Shown piece by piece: positions 1-6,253 of a stretch of 18,971 nucleotides of DNA. The notes under the pieces were generated by a model. It was not told the origin of the DNA. It made no database searches and saw nothing but the letters and a program-made list of their open reading frames with translations. Position numbers and translations under genes: made by a program. This DNA is from an uncultured Oscillospiraceae bacterium (GTDB lineage Bacteria; Bacillota; Clostridia; Oscillospirales; Oscillospiraceae), in contig CAJULZ010000049.1 of the NCBI GenBank assembly GCA_910587205.1, forward strand, positions 1 through 18,971. Reading direction: 5' to 3'. Each line of letters begins with the position of its first letter. The first letter of the stretch is position 1.

Positions 1-298
1 TTTTGGGGTGCCCCCGGCAACACAAAAGCTATGCTCGCTACCCCACAAGACAGGGCTGCGGGCTGTTGGTCGGTGGCTTCTTCTCTGCGGAGCGTTAGGG
101 GATAAATAGATTCGGTGACGGCAGTTCTGCCGTCATTGTTGGTTTCAGTTGGCTGGGTGACGGCAATTCTGCCGTCATATTGTCTGCCGTTCTATCCGGG
201 AGTGTTCCACCCCCTTTCGGCGGCGTTGTCTCGCTTACTCCCTGGGTTGGGAGGTCTTGGCGCAATTATCACTCTTGGACGGTCATTCAGTTGTCAGG
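1..298. other. Noncoding region, possible element end or mobilization region
   Basis: No convincing gene is seen here. Short open frames exist on the plus strand but lack good ribosome binding sites and recognisable protein features. The segment contains two near-identical hairpins (116-135 and 158-177) and GC-rich patches. Its position at the outer edge of the accessory island, with structured DNA, would suit an oriT-proximal or element-end region, but nothing here proves that. Confidence 0.35.
116..177. repeat. Two copies of a perfect 8-bp-arm hairpin
   Basis: TGACGGCA-GTTC-TGCCGTCA at 116-135 and TGACGGCA-ATTC-TGCCGTCA at 158-177 are perfect inverted repeats that differ only in the first loop base. 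The copies start 42 bp apart, about four helical turns, so they present the same face of the DNA. This could be a binding site for a dimeric protein such as a relaxosome accessory factor or recombinase. The function is unknown. Confidence 0.7.
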
Positions 299-386
299 TC
301 AAAAAAGAAGCCGGTACATAGACGCACCAACCCCAGCGGGAGTTTTCCTCTCGCTGGGGTTCTTGTGTGGTTGTCTATGTATCGGC
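299..386 (-). terminator. Composite intrinsic terminator of the restriction/HEPN operon
   Basis: The outer arms 310-323 and 373-386 match over 14 bp with one wobble. The inner arms 331-342 and 348-359 match over 12 bp with one wobble around a 5-base loop. Read on the minus strand, the structure is followed by TTCTTTTTTG (308-299), a good T-tract. It lies 86 bases downstream of the HEPN gene stop, with no gene between. On the plus strand the T-tract is poor, so it mainly serves the minus-strand operon. Confidence 0.7.
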
Positions 387-472
387 TCAAAAGCCGTATT
401 CAGTTAGCCCTATATAGATATTTTAGTTTAGCATATCAAACAAGGATATGTCAAGGTATCATACTACAAAAT

Positions 473-1270
473 TTATTTGCTTAAAATATATCCCATATCG
501 GTACAATAGGTTGCTATTGCTGTCTTATATTCTTTTAACTTTTTTGAATAGCCTCGGTGTTTCGTAATAATATGACTGACACTCATTTCATTACAAATAA
601 GAAGTTCATTAATGGAAAGCTTAAAGCTTTGAATCATTTGCTCAGTAATAAAATCTACTGGATTAGTATATGCCCCGTACTCTCCTTCTTCTGCACAATA
701 ACTCAAAAGTATTTGCTCGCACCACTTGCGGATCGGTTGATCCATACACCTGTGGATATTTTTCATTGATGCAAGTACACTACTCGTTTTTACATCAAAG
801 CTCTCCTCGGTTAATATTTCAAACTTTCCTGTGGCATGAGCCATCTCGTTCCGAGTCCCCACTAAAATGCCAACGTTGGAGATTTGAGATTTATCCAAAC
901 CTATGACTTTGAATAGTTTTGCAATATCTTTTTCTGGAATCAAGCTGTATGCAAATACGGAATCTACGTCTTCAATGGTCAACTCATCTTCTCGTCCCTT
1001 ATACGGGCGGGCGAAAACAATAGCATCCTTATATCTTTCAGGTTCAATCTGGCTAATTTTCCATGACGTACAGTATATATACGTCATATATAATAAATGG
1101 ACGCCAAAGTAAGCAAATTGATACTGGCCATATTTGTAATTCACAGCAATCAGACTTGTAATATTCTGGACATAATCAAGTACATCTTCTTCGTCATCAG
1201 GATTAACCGGAAGAAAATTTAAAATCTCCTGTAGATATGGTACGTCTGTATAGTCTGATATATCTACCAT
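473..1270 (-). CDS. HEPN-like protein (R-x4-H motif), probable RNase arm of a restriction-linked defence operon
   Basis: A 265-aa soluble, probably alpha-helical protein of no family I can name. The key sequence is at residues 138-147: Arg140-Asn-Glu-Met-Ala-His145. This matches the R-x4-6-H motif of HEPN ribonucleases, including the frequent Asn after Arg, and sits in a predicted helix. Many HEPN proteins cut tRNA or other RNA and serve as abortive-infection or toxin effectors. The ATG start has a GGAGGA site (1278-1283) inside the 3' end of the upstream restriction gene, only 3 bases separate the genes, and the two are surely co-transcribed. By analogy with PrrC and EcoprrI it may act when the restriction enzyme is blocked; that role is inference. 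It could instead be a non-catalytic HEPN partner. Confidence 0.6.
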   Translation of the reverse strand: MVDISDYTDVPYLQEILNFLPVNPDDEEDVLDYVQNITSLIAVNYKYGQYQFAYFGVHLLYMTYIYCTSWKISQIEPERYKDAIVFARPYKGREDELTIEDVDSVFAYSLIPEKDIAKLFKVIGLDKSQISNVGILVGTRNEMAHATGKFEILTEESFDVKTSSVLASMKNIHRCMDQPIRKWCEQILLSYCAEEGEYGAYTNPVDFITEQMIQSFKLSINELLICNEMSVSHIITKHRGYSKKLKEYKTAIATYCTDMGYILSK

Positions 1271-1273
1271 TGT

Positions 1274-3610
1274 CTATTCCTCCCAGACCGTTTTAATTTT
1301 CGATTCAATTTTAGCAGTATAACTGTCAATTATGGCCTGAGCATCAGAAATAGCCCTCTGGTAGCTTTCAAATTCCGCAATAATGCTTTTTTGCTGTTCC
1401 AACGGAAGTAATGGAATCTGAATGGTACAGAAGTTTTCTTTTGATATCTCCTTAAATGTGGCACCGCTGGCCAGTGAAATCATTTCATCGGTTTTTGACA
1501 ATAGTGCATAAGCTAAATACTCTGGTAAAATTTCAGAGGGTCTTTCAATGATTACATTTTTGAAACCTTGATTAGTGGCTAACTGTGTCTTTGCAATACC
1601 TACTCTACCAATAGTTGCCCGAGTCGAAACTACGACTGTATCAATGGGCAATAGTCGTGCATTTGAATTCTTCAAGCCTGTTTCACTAATTGTCCGTTCT
1701 GTTTTCTTGATCATAGTTACAAAATTTTCCGCTGGAAGATCAGCAAGAGTAATCCAATTAACACCACCATTCCAATATTCAGGAACAGAACTGCTCGGTG
1801 TTCCCCCCGAACAAACAGTAAAGTATCGTTTGTCACCCAAACTAACCATTGGATGTTGTTTACTTCCAGCTTTAACTGCTCTGTACCTACTTCCAACGAG
1901 AATATACGAATTTTGACACACTTCAGTAAGTGGGACAATTTCAAATCCTACATTCAACATATCGTCTGTTTGGTCTTTATCAAGTTTACGGTATTCTTCA
2001 AATTTAGTTAAATCGCTTGGTATCTCAAGTTTTCGTCGATGGTTATCAAGCGAGTAACCATCACTTTTAACGTCAAAATACCAAAAATCTTTCCGCTTTT
2101 CTGATGAGCCAACTTTCTGATTTACCTTTGTGGCGTAAATAATGTCTGTTTTTACCCCTGTGTACGGCAAAAAGACACCTTGCGGTAGTGAAATGATACT
2201 CTGCAGTTGGCAACGGCTCAACAAATATTCACGGGTTTTACTTAAATCCTTTCGGAACAAGAACCCCTCTGGCACTACCAACGCCATACGCCCATTGGGT
2301 GCAGTTTTACTGATTGCCCTCATACAATGCTGAACACAAATACTATCGCCATTTGCACTTGGGAGTTCATATAAACGACCATGTTTAGTCCTTTGCGAAT
2401 ATGGCATATTTGCAAGGACAATATCAAATTGGCCGTCAACAGGAGTCGCAAGGCTGTCTATCATTCGGATATTACTGTGCCCATCACCAGCAAGAATCAT
2501 GTTCATCTTGGTAATACGGGCTGTGTTTGTAATTTCATTCCCATAAATTGTATCTTCTCTGAGAATTTTTTGTAGGCTCTCTTTTCCAGCCGGAATACTC
2601 CGCTGGATATAGCGAAAAGATTCAATCAAAAATCCACCAGTCCCGCAAAACGGATCATATATTTTTTCGCCAATTTGCGGATTAATCAAGCGAACCATAG
2701 TTTTGACAATATGGCGTGGCGTAAAATACTCGCCCAGATCATTCTTGGTGGATGCGGATGCTTTCAAAAAATACTCAAATGCATCGCCTTTCACATCGCT
2801 ATCCACATCAGTAAGCATGAGGGGGTCAAGCTTATCCATGATGTCACGCAATATTGTCTCATCACGAATTGTAAGTGGTGTAAAAATCTCAGTTCCATAG
2901 AGTTTGTTGAGCCGTGTATAAACTGTGTTATTAATATAGTCGATTCGTGCAGATACAGGTATATTCTTGATACTATCCCAGCTACACGCAGGAATATCAA
3001 AATCGGAACAAATTCCGCTTTCTTGCTTGATTTGTTCACTTTCGCTAATTAATTTTAAGAATAGGATATTTGCAAATTCGCCAAAACGCTCTATACCGGC
3101 CCGCAGCCCATCACCTCGAAGCATATTATTGGCTTCATCAAAAATGCGAATCAGTTCCTTGCGATCATACTGTACTTTAGGACTTATCGTATTGACTTCA
3201 TAGGTTGACAAATATCGCAAAGCAAGTGCTTCACGAATAAACTCGTCAATTTCATCACCATTCAAAATCGGAGGGCGATTTGCGCCAGTGTGAAAAGCTT
3301 TGCAGAATACACCATCTGTAGCAAATACAAGAGGAGCCTCAAGTGCTTTAGCATAACCAATACCTTGCTCTAAAGCATTATCAATACGTGCCCCTGGCCT
3401 CTTTGCCTCAATCACAATAAGAGGTTGTTCGCCGGAATATAGAACGTAGTCAGGCCGTTTTCCCCCCAGCTTCTTACGTTCAGTTTCCTTTTTGGGCTGC
3501 TCAAAGAACACATTTCTCTCTGCTCCATCAAATTTCCAGCCAAGGTTTTCAAGGCTTCTGTCAATAAGCAACCTGGTATCTGCCTCAAGTGGCATTGTAT
3601 TCATGTTCAT
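1274..3610 (-). CDS. Single-chain restriction-modification enzyme: HsdR-type nuclease + N6-adenine methyltransferase + one specificity domain
   Basis: A 778-aa fusion. Residues 1-140 form an HsdR N-terminal-like PD-(D/E)xK nuclease: Asp54 in RPDYVLY, Glu68/Lys70 in IEAK, and a Q-x3-Y element at 82-86. Residues 150-555 are a type I-like N6-adenine methylase: SAM motif DPFCGTGGF at 319-327 and catalytic motif NMPY at 401-404, a variant of NPPF/Y. Residues about 585-745 are one HsdS-type target recognition domain ending in PLLPLEQQKSI, followed by a helical tail. No helicase motifs are present, so it should not translocate like type I enzymes. The R-M-S order resembles type IIG/L enzymes such as MmeI, though it is shorter. 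A single TRD suggests half-site recognition or dimerisation. The start codon overlaps the upstream stop as ATGA. M3 and M6 are alternative starts. Confidence 0.85.
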   Translation of the reverse strand: MNMNTMPLEADTRLLIDRSLENLGWKFDGAERNVFFEQPKKETERKKLGGKRPDYVLYSGEQPLIVIEAKRPGARIDNALEQGIGYAKALEAPLVFATDGVFCKAFHTGANRPPILNGDEIDEFIREALALRYLSTYEVNTISPKVQYDRKELIRIFDEANNMLRGDGLRAGIERFGEFANILFLKLISESEQIKQESGICSDFDIPACSWDSIKNIPVSARIDYINNTVYTRLNKLYGTEIFTPLTIRDETILRDIMDKLDPLMLTDVDSDVKGDAFEYFLKASASTKNDLGEYFTPRHIVKTMVRLINPQIGEKIYDPFCGTGGFLIESFRYIQRSIPAGKESLQKILREDTIYGNEITNTARITKMNMILAGDGHSNIRMIDSLATPVDGQFDIVLANMPYSQRTKHGRLYELPSANGDSICVQHCMRAISKTAPNGRMALVVPEGFLFRKDLSKTREYLLSRCQLQSIISLPQGVFLPYTGVKTDIIYATKVNQKVGSSEKRKDFWYFDVKSDGYSLDNHRRKLEIPSDLTKFEEYRKLDKDQTDDMLNVGFEIVPLTEVCQNSYILVGSRYRAVKAGSKQHPMVSLGDKRYFTVCSGGTPSSSVPEYWNGGVNWITLADLPAENFVTMIKKTERTISETGLKNSNARLLPIDTVVVSTRATIGRVGIAKTQLATNQGFKNVIIERPSEILPEYLAYALLSKTDEMISLASGATFKEISKENFCTIQIPLLPLEQQKSIIAEFESYQRAISDAQAIIDSYTAKIESKIKTVWEE

Positions 3611-3876
3611 TGTGCTACCCCCATTTCCCGAATTTCAATGAGTTCGGTATTTGCCTTTGAGGTCAATACATATTTCCCCCGAGGACTGAGCTGCTGAATA
3701 TATCCATTTTCCTTAAGTTCTCTTACAATAGAGTTTACTTTTGCTTTAGTAAAACTCAACGTATCCGCAATTTCCTGTTGGGACAGCTTTACTATCATAT
3801 TATTTCCTACTAACACTTGGCACTTTGCCATACATACCAAAACCTTATACTTATCGTTCATAAAGAAATCAGACAA
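3607..3876 (-). CDS. Small winged helix-turn-helix protein, probable operon regulator
   Basis: An 89-aa protein of winged-HTH type. The helix-turn-helix is around residues 30-58 (LSQQEIADTLSFTKAKVNSIVRELKENGYI) with a short wing containing PRGKYVLT at 65-72, like the DNA-binding part of Crp/Fnr or MarR-type regulators without a sensor domain. The start is TTG at 3874-3876, preceded by GGGGTG; the in-frame ATG at 3861 has no ribosome site. Its stop overlaps the start of the restriction gene, which indicates translational coupling. As first gene of the operon it plausibly plays the role of a restriction-modification control protein. The TCGGTC repeats at the promoter are the obvious candidate operator. 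The role is inferred from position and fold. Confidence 0.75.
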   Translation of the reverse strand: MSDFFMNDKYKVLVCMAKCQVLVGNNMIVKLSQQEIADTLSFTKAKVNSIVRELKENGYIQQLSPRGKYVLTSKANTELIEIREMGVAQ

Positions 3877-3894
3877 CTCAACACCCCATTTCTT

Positions 3895-3934
3895 TCGGTC
3901 AACTTATTATACCGTGTCGGTCTAAATTCGTCAA
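3895..3934 (-). promoter_or_regulatory. Strong promoter of the defence operon with candidate operator repeats
   Basis: On the minus strand TTGACG (3934-3929), a 17-bp spacer and a perfect TATAAT (3911-3906) form a near-consensus sigma70/A promoter, leaving a leader of roughly 23 bases before the TTG start. Two TCGGTC hexamers (plus strand 3895-3900 and 3917-3922) lie exactly 22 bp apart, two helical turns, flanking the -10 box. The second is part of the small palindrome ACCG-TGT-CGGT. They could bind the winged-HTH product for autoregulation. Confidence 0.8.
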
Positions 3935-3996
3935 CAATATTGAAAAATTTTTAGCTATCTCTATGGTGTATGGGTGAATTTGCATATTACATAAAA

Positions 3997-4025
3997 CATA
4001 GCGGCAAGAAATTCCTGCCGCTATG
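3997..4025 (-). terminator. Terminator of tnpV
   Basis: A perfect 10-bp stem (CATAGCGGCA at 3997-4006 with TGCCGCTATG at 4016-4025) lies 7 bases beyond the tnpV stop. On the minus strand it is followed by TTTTATGT. It separates tnpV transcription from the promoter of the defence operon. Confidence 0.7.
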
Positions 4026-4032
4026 CTACCCC

Positions 4033-4401
4033 TCAAATATAAATCAATTCGTTATTTATTAATTCTATTGCTCGGTCACGGATATTGTTCACACATCCCA
4101 CCCACTCCATCTGGTAATCTGCCTTAAGCTGCTCAGTGATACCTTCCTGCTCTGCCATTTGTCTTACAAGCTGAGAAAACATATCTTCTGCCTGCTGATT
4201 GATGTCAGCCAGGTGGCTATCCAGCTTCCCACTGAGTAGCAAGGCGTTGTAAAGAGCTTTCCTGTGTCCCCGCAAATACTGCTGCCTACGCTGGCCCCAG
4301 ATACCGATGGGGACACTTTCTGGAACGGCGAGATTAGGCAAAAGATAATCTCCCTGCTGGTAGTAGGTTCCGCTTATTTGCTCAAAAATCGACTTTCCCA
4401 T
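4033..4401 (-). CDS. tnpV: TnpV-family transposon-encoded protein
   Basis: A 122-aa protein matching the TnpV family of Tn4451/Tn4453-like clostridial mobilizable elements. Recognisable pieces are the N-terminal GTYYQQGDYLLPNL, the central IGIWGQRRQQYLRGHR and the C-terminal EGITEQLKADYQMEWVGCVNNI. The length is typical. The start is ATG at 4399-4401 with TCCTCC on the plus strand (4409-4414), that is GGAGGA, at good spacing. The biochemical role of TnpV is not established; it is an accessory gene of the transposon and here serves mainly as a marker of mobile DNA. No tnpX-type recombinase is in the window. Confidence 0.85.
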   Translation of the reverse strand: MGKSIFEQISGTYYQQGDYLLPNLAVPESVPIGIWGQRRQQYLRGHRKALYNALLLSGKLDSHLADINQQAEDMFSQLVRQMAEQEGITEQLKADYQMEWVGCVNNIRDRAIELINNELIYI

Positions 4402-4467
4402 GATATAGTCCTCCGATAAGTTATTATTCCCTGCAATTCAATCACTTTCGGCTGACTTTACAAAAGA

Positions 4468-4502
4468 TTTGGGAGGAACTTCCTTATGAAGTTCCCCCCA
4501 AA
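4468..4502 (-). terminator. Terminator of tRNA-Gly
   Basis: Arms 4468-4482 and 4488-4502 pair over 15 bp with a single mismatch around a 5-base loop. On the minus strand the stem is followed by TCTTTT. It lies 16 bases past the tRNA 3' end and is a classic intrinsic terminator. It also marks the edge of the core DNA next to the accessory island. Confidence 0.8.
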
Positions 4503-4518
4503 GGCGGTTCTTTTATTT

Positions 4519-4594
4519 TGGAGCGAGTGACGAGGCTCGAACTCGCTACCTCCACCTTGGCAAGGTGGCGCTCTACCAGATGAGCTACACTCGC
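4519..4594 (-). tRNA. tRNA-Gly (anticodon GCC)
   Basis: A 76-base minus-strand cloverleaf. The acceptor arm is GCGAGTG (4594-4588) with CACTCGC (4529-4523). The discriminator base is U, usual for bacterial tRNA-Gly, and CCA is encoded (4521-4519). The anticodon stem CCACC/GGTGG holds the loop TTGCCAA, giving anticodon GCC. The T-arm contains GTTCGAGCC. It has its own promoter and terminator. Such genes are frequent integration sites, and its 3' end faces the accessory island. Confidence 0.97.
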
Positions 4595-4607
4595 AACGAC
4601 AAAAGCG

Positions 4608-4636
4608 ATTTTAGCAAGGATTGGGCCGCTTGTCAA
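4608..4636 (-). promoter_or_regulatory. Promoter of tRNA-Gly
   Basis: Minus-strand TTGACA (4636-4631), a 17-bp spacer and TAAAAT (4613-4608) lie just upstream of the tRNA 5' end. Near-consensus, as expected for a stable RNA gene. Confidence 0.85.
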
Positions 4637-4773
4637 GGGGGAAATTAAAATTTCTTTAGAAAAGCTGGGACGGGGCCCTGGGTATAGAAATTGGAATATT
4701 TGCCCAAACTTGGCATAGAGTTTGGCAGGGGCCGCATGGCGCGGCCCGCCCGTGTGTGAAAGGAGGGGAACCC

Positions 4774-5019
4774 ATGGCAGAAGCGGTGCGGTTTGGCCGC
4801 CGCCGGCTATCCGCCCGGCAGGAGGAGGAGCGCAGGCAGCTGGTGGAGGGGATGCGGGAGACCAAAGCCCAGCTCAACCATGCCTATGCCCAGTTCAATT
4901 TTTACAGTGACCCGGACCTGGTGGACGCCTGCGTCTACGAGATCAACGCCCTGCAAAGCCGGTATTCCTACTATGTACGCCAGGTGAAGCTGCTGGAGGC
5001 CCGGGAGGGTGCCGGGTGA
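4774..5019 (+). CDS. yaaL: YaaL family protein (DUF2508)
   Basis: An 81-aa helical protein with the conserved DUF2508 pattern: a basic N-terminus, EEERRQLVEGMRETKAQL, then QFNFYSDPDLVDACVYEINALQSRYSYYVRQVKLL. In Bacillus yaaL lies between recR and bofA; here bofA follows directly but recR is absent upstream, where tRNA-Gly sits instead. The start chosen is ATG 4774 with AGGAGG (4761-4766) at 7 bases; an upstream in-frame GTG would put the ribosome site inside the gene. The molecular function is unknown. The pair is a marker of spore-forming Firmicutes. Confidence 0.85.
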   Translation: MAEAVRFGRRRLSARQEEERRQLVEGMRETKAQLNHAYAQFNFYSDPDLVDACVYEINALQSRYSYYVRQVKLLEAREGAG

Positions 5020-5270
5020 GCGGCTGGGTCTGGGGGACGGCGGCAGTGGCGGCGGTATTGGCGCTGACGCTGTGCCGCCGCCCGCTGGGCGCGCTGTGCC
5101 GGTTGGCGGCGCGGTCAGGGCTGGGGCTGGTGTTCCTGTGGCTGTTCCAGGGAGTGGGCGGCCTGCTGGGGGTGCGGCTGGGGGTGAACCTGTTCAACGG
5201 CCTGGTGCTGGGCGCCCTGGGCCTGCCGGGATTTGCCCTTCTGCTCATGGCCCAGTGGGCGCTGCAATAG
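5016..5270 (+). CDS. bofA: Pro-sigma-K processing inhibitor BofA family protein
   Basis: An 84-aa membrane protein with hydrophobic segments around residues 5-20, 36-52 and 66-82, and the BofA C-terminal signature GVNLFNGLVLGALGLPGF. In Bacillus BofA holds the SpoIVFB protease inactive in the outer forespore membrane until the engulfment checkpoint releases sigma-K processing. The start is GTG overlapping the yaaL stop (GTGA), so translation is coupled. It is the last core gene before the prophage. The family assignment is good. Whether it controls sigma-K in this organism is inferred from the family. Confidence 0.82.
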   Translation: MSGWVWGTAAVAAVLALTLCRRPLGALCRLAARSGLGLVFLWLFQGVGGLLGVRLGVNLFNGLVLGALGLPGFALLLMAQWALQ

Positions 5271-5383
5271 CCGGAGATGGTACATTAAACGATTTTTAAC
5301 GAATACAGATAAAAAGGTGAGCGATATCAATGGTTTTGAGGATATTTGCTGCCAACCCGCGACTAACGGCATATAATTGTATA

Positions 5384-5789
5384 TTATGCCAGTAGTTTAA
5401 TTGTATCCCGCGGGGTTTCGATTGCCTCATGGGTGTAGTGTGCTGTGATGTCCGATTTGGTGGAGCGCCCCATGAGCCATTTGACGGTAAGCGGGTCTGC
5501 TTTTGCGCTGTGGAGCAGGGTGGCAAAGGTGTGGCGGTGCCAATGGGGCGTGGCTTCGGGCGCGCCGATCTGCGATTAAAAAGGCGTCATTGTTGATGGA
5601 GGACTGGGACAGGCCAGAATCCTCATCATCGGCCAAGAGGGTTTGCAGTTCATCTAAGGTCAGATCCCGCATTTTCCGGGAGGCCAGCCGGGAGACCCGC
5701 TTATTCCGCACGGCCACTTTTACCGCCCAGGGGCGGCGGCGGTTCCCGGACAGCTTGACTACGCTGCCGGCGCCGTTTGCACGTTTCAC
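5384..5789 (-). pseudogene. Decayed phage tyrosine integrase
   Basis: The reading frame begins at a GTG (5787-5789) with the integrase arm-binding start KRANGAGSVVKLSGNRRRPW. It then jumps within about 80 residues into C-terminal sequence that is only sensible in another frame. That second frame reads HRHTFATLLHSAKADPLTV, then KWLMGRSTKSDITAHYTHEA, and ends at TAA 5384-5386. It contains the catalytic His/Arg box and the Tyr nucleophile in HYTHEA. About 200 residues, including the core-binding domain and first catalytic Arg, are missing. The remnant cannot be an active recombinase. It marks the left end of the prophage, whose excision is therefore doubtful. Confidence 0.82.
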
Positions 5790-5810
5790 TTGATTTTCCT
5801 TCCAATTTGA

Positions 5811-5902
5811 TATAATAGGAGGGCAGAGCGTCGGCCAAGATTTCTGCCCTCATTCCCCGCTTCGGTGTAGCAGCACCGGGGCGGGAGTTTTTGTTGTTTT
5901 TT
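5811..5902 (+). ncRNA. Candidate small RNA or attenuator-like leader
   Basis: An extended -10 box TGATATAAT (TATAAT at 5811-5816) with a weak -35 is followed by two stem-loops. The first is GAGGGCAGA/TCTGCCCTC (5819-5827 with 5843-5851). The second is a 12-bp stem with two T-G wobbles (5856-5867 with 5874-5885) followed by a T-tract (5888-5902), which is a typical intrinsic terminator. A transcript of about 80 bases is predicted with no open frame. It could be an independent small RNA, or an upstream leader of the toxin gene that mostly terminates early. Confidence 0.4.
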
Positions 5903-5922
5903 GTCGATGGCCGTGCTATGCT
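5894..5922 (+). promoter_or_regulatory. Candidate promoter of the small membrane peptide gene
   Basis: TTGTTT (5894-5899), a 17-bp spacer and TATGCT (5917-5922) with the extended TG-n element (TGC before the hexamer). The -35 lies in the T-tract of the preceding terminator. It predicts a leader of about 40 bases before the ATG. Confidence 0.5.
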
Positions 5923-5970
5923 GGATCCGCTGCCCTTCTCCAATCTGGCAACAGAGAGGAGGTGAACGCA

Positions 5971-6066
5971 ATGGAGTACTTAGTCGGTTTTCTTGTGTTG
6001 GTCGGAGCAAGCGTAGTCGGCTGCTATGTTTGCAAGTGGCTTGACCGCCATGGCAAGGGCAAGTAA
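5971..6066 (+). CDS. 31-aa single-helix membrane peptide, probable type I toxin (Fst-like layout)
   Basis: The peptide starts MEYLVGFLVLVGASVVGCYV and ends CKWLDRHGKGK: one hydrophobic helix (about residues 3-20) and a short charged tail, the build of Fst/Ldr/TxpA-type toxins that damage the membrane. The ATG is preceded by AGAGGAGGTGAA at ideal spacing. A GC-rich hairpin 13 bases after the stop ends the mRNA. A convergent promoter beyond it would produce an antisense RNA carrying the complement of the start-codon region. The toxin role is inferred from architecture; a small regulatory membrane peptide or holin-like product is the alternative. Confidence 0.7.
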   Translation: MEYLVGFLVLVGASVVGCYVCKWLDRHGKGK

Positions 6067-6069
6067 GCA

Positions 6070-6149
6070 CAAAAGGAACCCCGGAGAGCGGCTTCTCTCC
6101 GGGGTCCTGCTTTGCGTGAACGCAATAGCCTTAGTCAGTTTCCTTGGCC
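6070..6149 (-). ncRNA. Predicted antisense antitoxin RNA
   Basis: Transcription from the minus-strand promoter at 6156-6185 should start near 6149 and stop at the shared hairpin 6104-6079, giving about 75-80 bases. The 5' half is the reverse complement of the right direct repeat (6116-6146) and so can pair in trans with the near-identical repeat over the toxin start codon. The 3' half pairs with the toxin mRNA terminator. This is the RNA II arrangement of the enterococcal par locus. It is predicted from sequence only. Confidence 0.6.
6079..6104. terminator. Bidirectional terminator shared by toxin mRNA and antisense RNA
   Basis: A perfect 10-bp stem (CCCCGGAGAG 6079-6088 with CTCTCCGGGG 6095-6104) and a 6-base loop. 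On the minus strand it is followed by TTCCTTTTG; on the plus strand by TCCTGCTTTG. The position between two convergent transcripts supports termination in both directions. Confidence 0.75.
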
Positions 6150-6155
6150 ATATTT

Positions 6156-6185
6156 ATTATAGCACGGTGCCGCCGGTATATGCAA
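6156..6185 (-). promoter_or_regulatory. Promoter of the antisense RNA
   Basis: Minus-strand TTGCAT (6185-6180), an 18-bp spacer and a perfect TATAAT (6161-6156). No gene follows in its direction except the antisense transcript against the small membrane peptide gene. Confidence 0.7.
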
Positions 6186-6253
6186 GAGGAATTTTCACCC
6201 CCGGAGATATTCGGTTGTCAAGCCTCTGGTGCCCGCGGTACCGGGGGCGGTTT

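Larger units (their letters stand above)
1..4450. mobile_element. AT-rich accessory island, probable remnant of a mobilizable (Tn4451-like) element carrying a defence operon
   Basis: This stretch is clearly AT-richer than the core and prophage DNA to its right. It holds a noncoding end with repeated hairpins, a three-gene restriction/HEPN operon and a TnpV-family gene. TnpV is characteristic of Tn4451/Tn4453-like clostridial mobilizable transposons. No recombinase or relaxase lies inside the window, so the left boundary is not seen. The right boundary is placed between tnpV and the tRNA-Gly terminator. Calling it one element is inference; it could be several insertions stacked beside a tRNA gene. 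Confidence 0.45.
5962..6146. repeat. Direct repeats flanking the toxin-like gene (par/Fst-like layout)
   Basis: GTGAACGCAATGG (5962-5974) plus CTTAGTCGGTTTTCTTG (5979-5995) recur as GTGAACGCAATAG (6116-6128) plus CTTAGTCAGTTTCCTTG (6130-6146). Three positions differ, plus a 3-base spacing change. The left copy covers the start codon of the small membrane peptide gene. The right copy is transcribed in reverse from the antisense promoter. The antisense RNA therefore carries sequence complementary to the toxin translation start, although the genes themselves overlap only at their terminator. Confidence 0.85.

Noticed and set aside
5330..5395. A 21-codon plus-strand frame with an AAAGGTGAG site between bofA and the integrase remnant
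   Set aside because: Too short, no recognisable features, and it overlaps the end of the decayed integrase; probably chance.
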